From: Chthoniobacterales bacterium
GTDB lineage: Bacteria; Verrucomicrobiota; Verrucomicrobiae; Chthoniobacterales; UBA10450
Assembly: GCA_003244125.1 (NCBI GenBank)
Contig: QHBL01000056.1
Location: forward strand, 1-7,427
Length of the DNA stretch: 7,427 nt
Reading direction: 5' to 3'
Of this stretch, positions 5,782 to 7,427 are shown piece after piece. Positions within the stretch are counted from its first letter, which is position 1. The number at the start of each line of letters is the position of its first letter. A program made the translations under genes and the position numbers. The notes under the pieces are model-generated. The model did not search any database and was not told the origin of the DNA. It worked only from the letters and a program-made list of their open reading frames with translations.

Positions 5782-6701
5782 AGTGGGAATGCCGGCCGCA
5801 CCTTGGCCGCCACTACAAATCCCACTCCGATCGCGATCAGGAAAAAGGAAAGAAATTGCCCGCGCGTGAACGCTCCCACCAGGGGCGCGTCAGGTTCCCG
5901 AAAATTCTCGATCACGATGCGGAAGATGGCGTAGCAGATGAAGAACAAACCAATGAGAACACCATTGGGCGTGCGCAAGCGCGTGCGCACAAACCAAAGA
6001 ATGGCGAACAACAAAACGCCTTCGCAGAGCGCTTCATACAATTGTGAGGGATGGCGCGGCGTCAGGATTTGGCGGAGCGCATCGGTCACACGCAGGTCAT
6101 GCCGCGCCGCCACGATGATTTGCTCCGCATCGCTCAGCGCCGGATTGATACTCGCAACAGCGGCAATGGCGCGGTGCTCTTCCCCGCTATTTTCGAGAAG
6201 CTCTTTCGGGAACTGCATCGCCCATGCGACTGATGTGGCGCGTCCATAAAGCTCGCCATTGATGAAGTTCGCCATCCGGCCGAAGAACAAACCGAGCGGC
6301 GCCGCCACTACGAGATTATCCCCGAGATTGCGCCAGGAACATCCATGCCGGCGCGCATACCACAGCACGAAAAAGAAAATGCCGAGCATTCCGCCATGGC
6401 TCGACATGCCACCCTCCCAGACGCGCAAAATCGAGAACGGCTCGCGCAGCATTTCCGGTTTGTAAAAGAGCACGTAGCCGAGCCGGCCGCCCAGCAGCAC
6501 GCCACACAGCGCCGTCCAGGTAATGAGATCGCTCACGCGTTCCGGCGGCAGATCGCAGTAGCCGCGCCGCGACAGATGTCGCACCACCAGAAAGGCGCAG
6601 GCGAACGCCAGAACGTAAGCGAAGCCATACCAGCGCGGACCCACATTATCCCAAAGCCGGAAGATGAACGGATCGAAGTTATCGACGAAGTAGGCGAGCA
6701 C
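5739..6701 (-). CDS. lgt: Prolipoprotein diacylglyceryl transferase
   Basis: A 320-residue inner-membrane enzyme that moves diacylglycerol from phosphatidylglycerol to the lipobox Cys of prelipoproteins, the first step of lipoprotein maturation. Several hydrophobic helices are visible. Key motifs are GPRWYGFAYVLAF (21-33), GGRLGYVLFY (71-80), WEGGMSSHGGMLG (95-107, with the essential-type His102), the Lgt signature GRMANFINGELYG (141-153, with the conserved Arg142 and Asn145), RHPSQLYEALCEG (216-228) and FRIVIENFREPD (260-271). The stretch 166-214 between the signature and RHPSQLYE is a family-variable loop. The start is GTG at 6701; no ribosome site is seen and it lies only 17 bases from repeat copy B. 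The last 13 residues (from Ser308) and the stop come from repeat copy A, so the natural C-terminus has been rewritten. It lies 84 bases downstream of uvrA in the same direction. Confidence 0.95.
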   Translation of the reverse strand: MLAYFVDNFDPFIFRLWDNVGPRWYGFAYVLAFACAFLVVRHLSRRGYCDLPPERVSDLITWTALCGVLLGGRLGYVLFYKPEMLREPFSILRVWEGGMSSHGGMLGIFFFVLWYARRHGCSWRNLGDNLVVAAPLGLFFGRMANFINGELYGRATSVAWAMQFPKELLENSGEEHRAIAAVASINPALSDAEQIIVAARHDLRVTDALRQILTPRHPSQLYEALCEGVLLFAILWFVRTRLRTPNGVLIGLFFICYAIFRIVIENFREPDAPLVGAFTRGQFLSFFLIAIGVGFVVAAKVRPAFPLSFRAQSRNPVAKP

Positions 6702-6718
6702 TGGGCGACGAATTACTC

Positions 6719-6811
6719 GTCATTCCGAGCGAAGTCGAGGAATCCTGCGGCTAACCTTTCAAGGAACTTCCGCGGGATCCCTCGACTACGCTGCGCTCTG
6801 CTCGGGATGAC
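6719..6811 (+). repeat. Palindromic ~94-base dispersed repeat, copy B, overlapping the uvrA 3' end
   Basis: Begins GTCATTCCGAGCGAAGTCGA at 6719 and ends GCTCGGGATGAC at 6811. The left arm (6719-6740, 22 bases) pairs with a longer right arm of 32 bases ending at 6811; the extra ten bases sit in the same relative place as in copy A. The element fills nearly all of the uvrA-lgt spacer and extends into uvrA, giving its last eight codons and the TAG stop. It is in the opposite orientation to copy A. Confidence 0.85.
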
Positions 6812-7427
6812 GCTTTGCGGAGCGTTGATCTAATTTGAGCACCTCTCGCAAAAATGGCGCGGTCCGGCTGATGCGATTCTTCGCCACTTCTTCCGGAGTG
6901 CCAGTCGCGACAATCTCCCCTCCCTCCGCACCCGCTTCCGGCCCGATGTCCACGATGTAATCCGCTTCCGCCATCACGCTTAGATTATGCTCGATGACGA
7001 TCACGGTGTGGCCGTCATCGACCAAGCGATGCAGCACATTGAGCAGCAGCTCCACGTCGGCCATGTGCAGACCGATCGTCGGTTCCTCTAATAGGTAAAG
7101 CGTTGACTTAGGTTGGCGCATTTTACGAATCCGCTCATTCGTCGCCCGGCCGATCCCGCGCGTCAGCTCGGTCGCGAGCTTCAACCGTTGCGCTTCGCCG
7201 CCGCTCAAGGTCGGGCTCGGCTGCCCGAGTTTCAGATACCCCAGGCCGGTCTCAACCAGCAGCGACAACGAACGCGCGATCTTCGGGTTCGCTCTGAAAA
7301 ATTCCGCCGCTTCTTCGATCGTCATCTCCATGACGTCGCCGATGCTCTTCTCGTTGTAGAGCACTTCGAGCGTTTGCGGATTGTAGCGGCGTCCGCCGCA
7401 ATCTTCGCACGGCACATAACTGCTCGG
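6786..7427 (-). CDS. uvrA: UvrABC excision nuclease subunit A, C-terminal part (gene continues beyond the right edge)
   Basis: The visible 213 residues are the C-terminal end of UvrA, the ATPase that finds bulky DNA lesions and loads UvrB in nucleotide excision repair. In order they show [12 protein letters not shown] (half of the second CxxC zinc finger), [30 protein letters not shown] (ABC signature of the second ATPase domain), a Walker [16 protein letters not shown], the H-loop [11 protein letters not shown], and [22 protein letters not shown] leading to the end. Two deviations from E. coli UvrA are seen: about 13 extra residues between the signature helix and Walker B (around [15 protein letters not shown]), and Glu instead of Asp at the Walker B acid. 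These look like lineage traits, not damage. The final eight residues, RHPEQSAA, and the stop codon are encoded by repeat copy B. The start lies outside the window. Confidence 0.96.
   Translation of the reverse strand, partial: PSSYVPCEDCGGRRYNPQTLEVLYNEKSIGDVMEMTIEEAAEFFRANPKIARSLSLLVETGLGYLKLGQPSPTLSGGEAQRLKLATELTRGIGRATNERIRKMRQPKSTLYLLEEPTIGLHMADVELLLNVLHRLVDDGHTVIVIEHNLSVMAEADYIVDIGPEAGAEGGEIVATGTPEEVAKNRISRTAPFLREVLKLDQRSAKRHPEQSAA

Overview
The window is a GC-rich, gene-dense bacterial chromosomal segment with nine essentially complete genes and one truncated gene at each edge. No phage, transposase, CRISPR or RNA gene is visible. Three things suggest a Gram-negative, soil-type lineage, possibly Verrucomicrobiota (Chthoniobacterales-like): an ExbB/ExbD/TonB-type cluster that needs an outer membrane, a UvrA with a lineage-type insertion and a Glu-Glu-Pro Walker B, and dense palindromic intergenic repeats. 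That placement is inference from family feel, not from a search.

Layout, left to right. On the minus strand lie a fragment of an unidentified gene (1-52) and, directly upstream of it, a DUF883/YqjD-like membrane-anchored protein (53-520). Divergent from it on the plus strand is a small class I methyltransferase (608-1144), which converges with pdxH (1150-1797, minus). pdxH follows a phospholipase D/cardiolipin synthase-like gene (1822-3144, minus) after 24 bases, probably as one unit. Divergent from the latter is a CsbD-family stress protein (3258-3437, plus). A 212-base spacer between convergent genes holds a four-hairpin, cloverleaf-like repeat (3455-3556).

The right half is all minus strand and reads uvrA (C-terminal part, 6786-7427), lgt (5739-6701), exbB/tolQ (4872-5630), exbD/tolR (4439-4858) and a TonB/TolA-like transducer (3650-4435). 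The last three form a tight operon for a proton-motive-force-driven envelope motor. Several genes have envelope roles: lgt in lipoprotein lipidation, the phospholipase D-like enzyme in phospholipid synthesis, and the ExbBD-TonB motor.

The most distinctive feature is a pair of ~94-base palindromic repeats of one family, in opposite orientations, at 5688-5781 and 6719-6811. Each overlaps the 3' end of a conserved gene (lgt and uvrA) and supplies its last codons and its stop codon. I see no clear new multi-gene system. The unusual content is these repeats plus a few active-site deviations: HKD Lys to Arg in the phospholipase D-like protein, Gly to Trp in motif I of the methyltransferase, and Asp to Glu in the UvrA Walker B.
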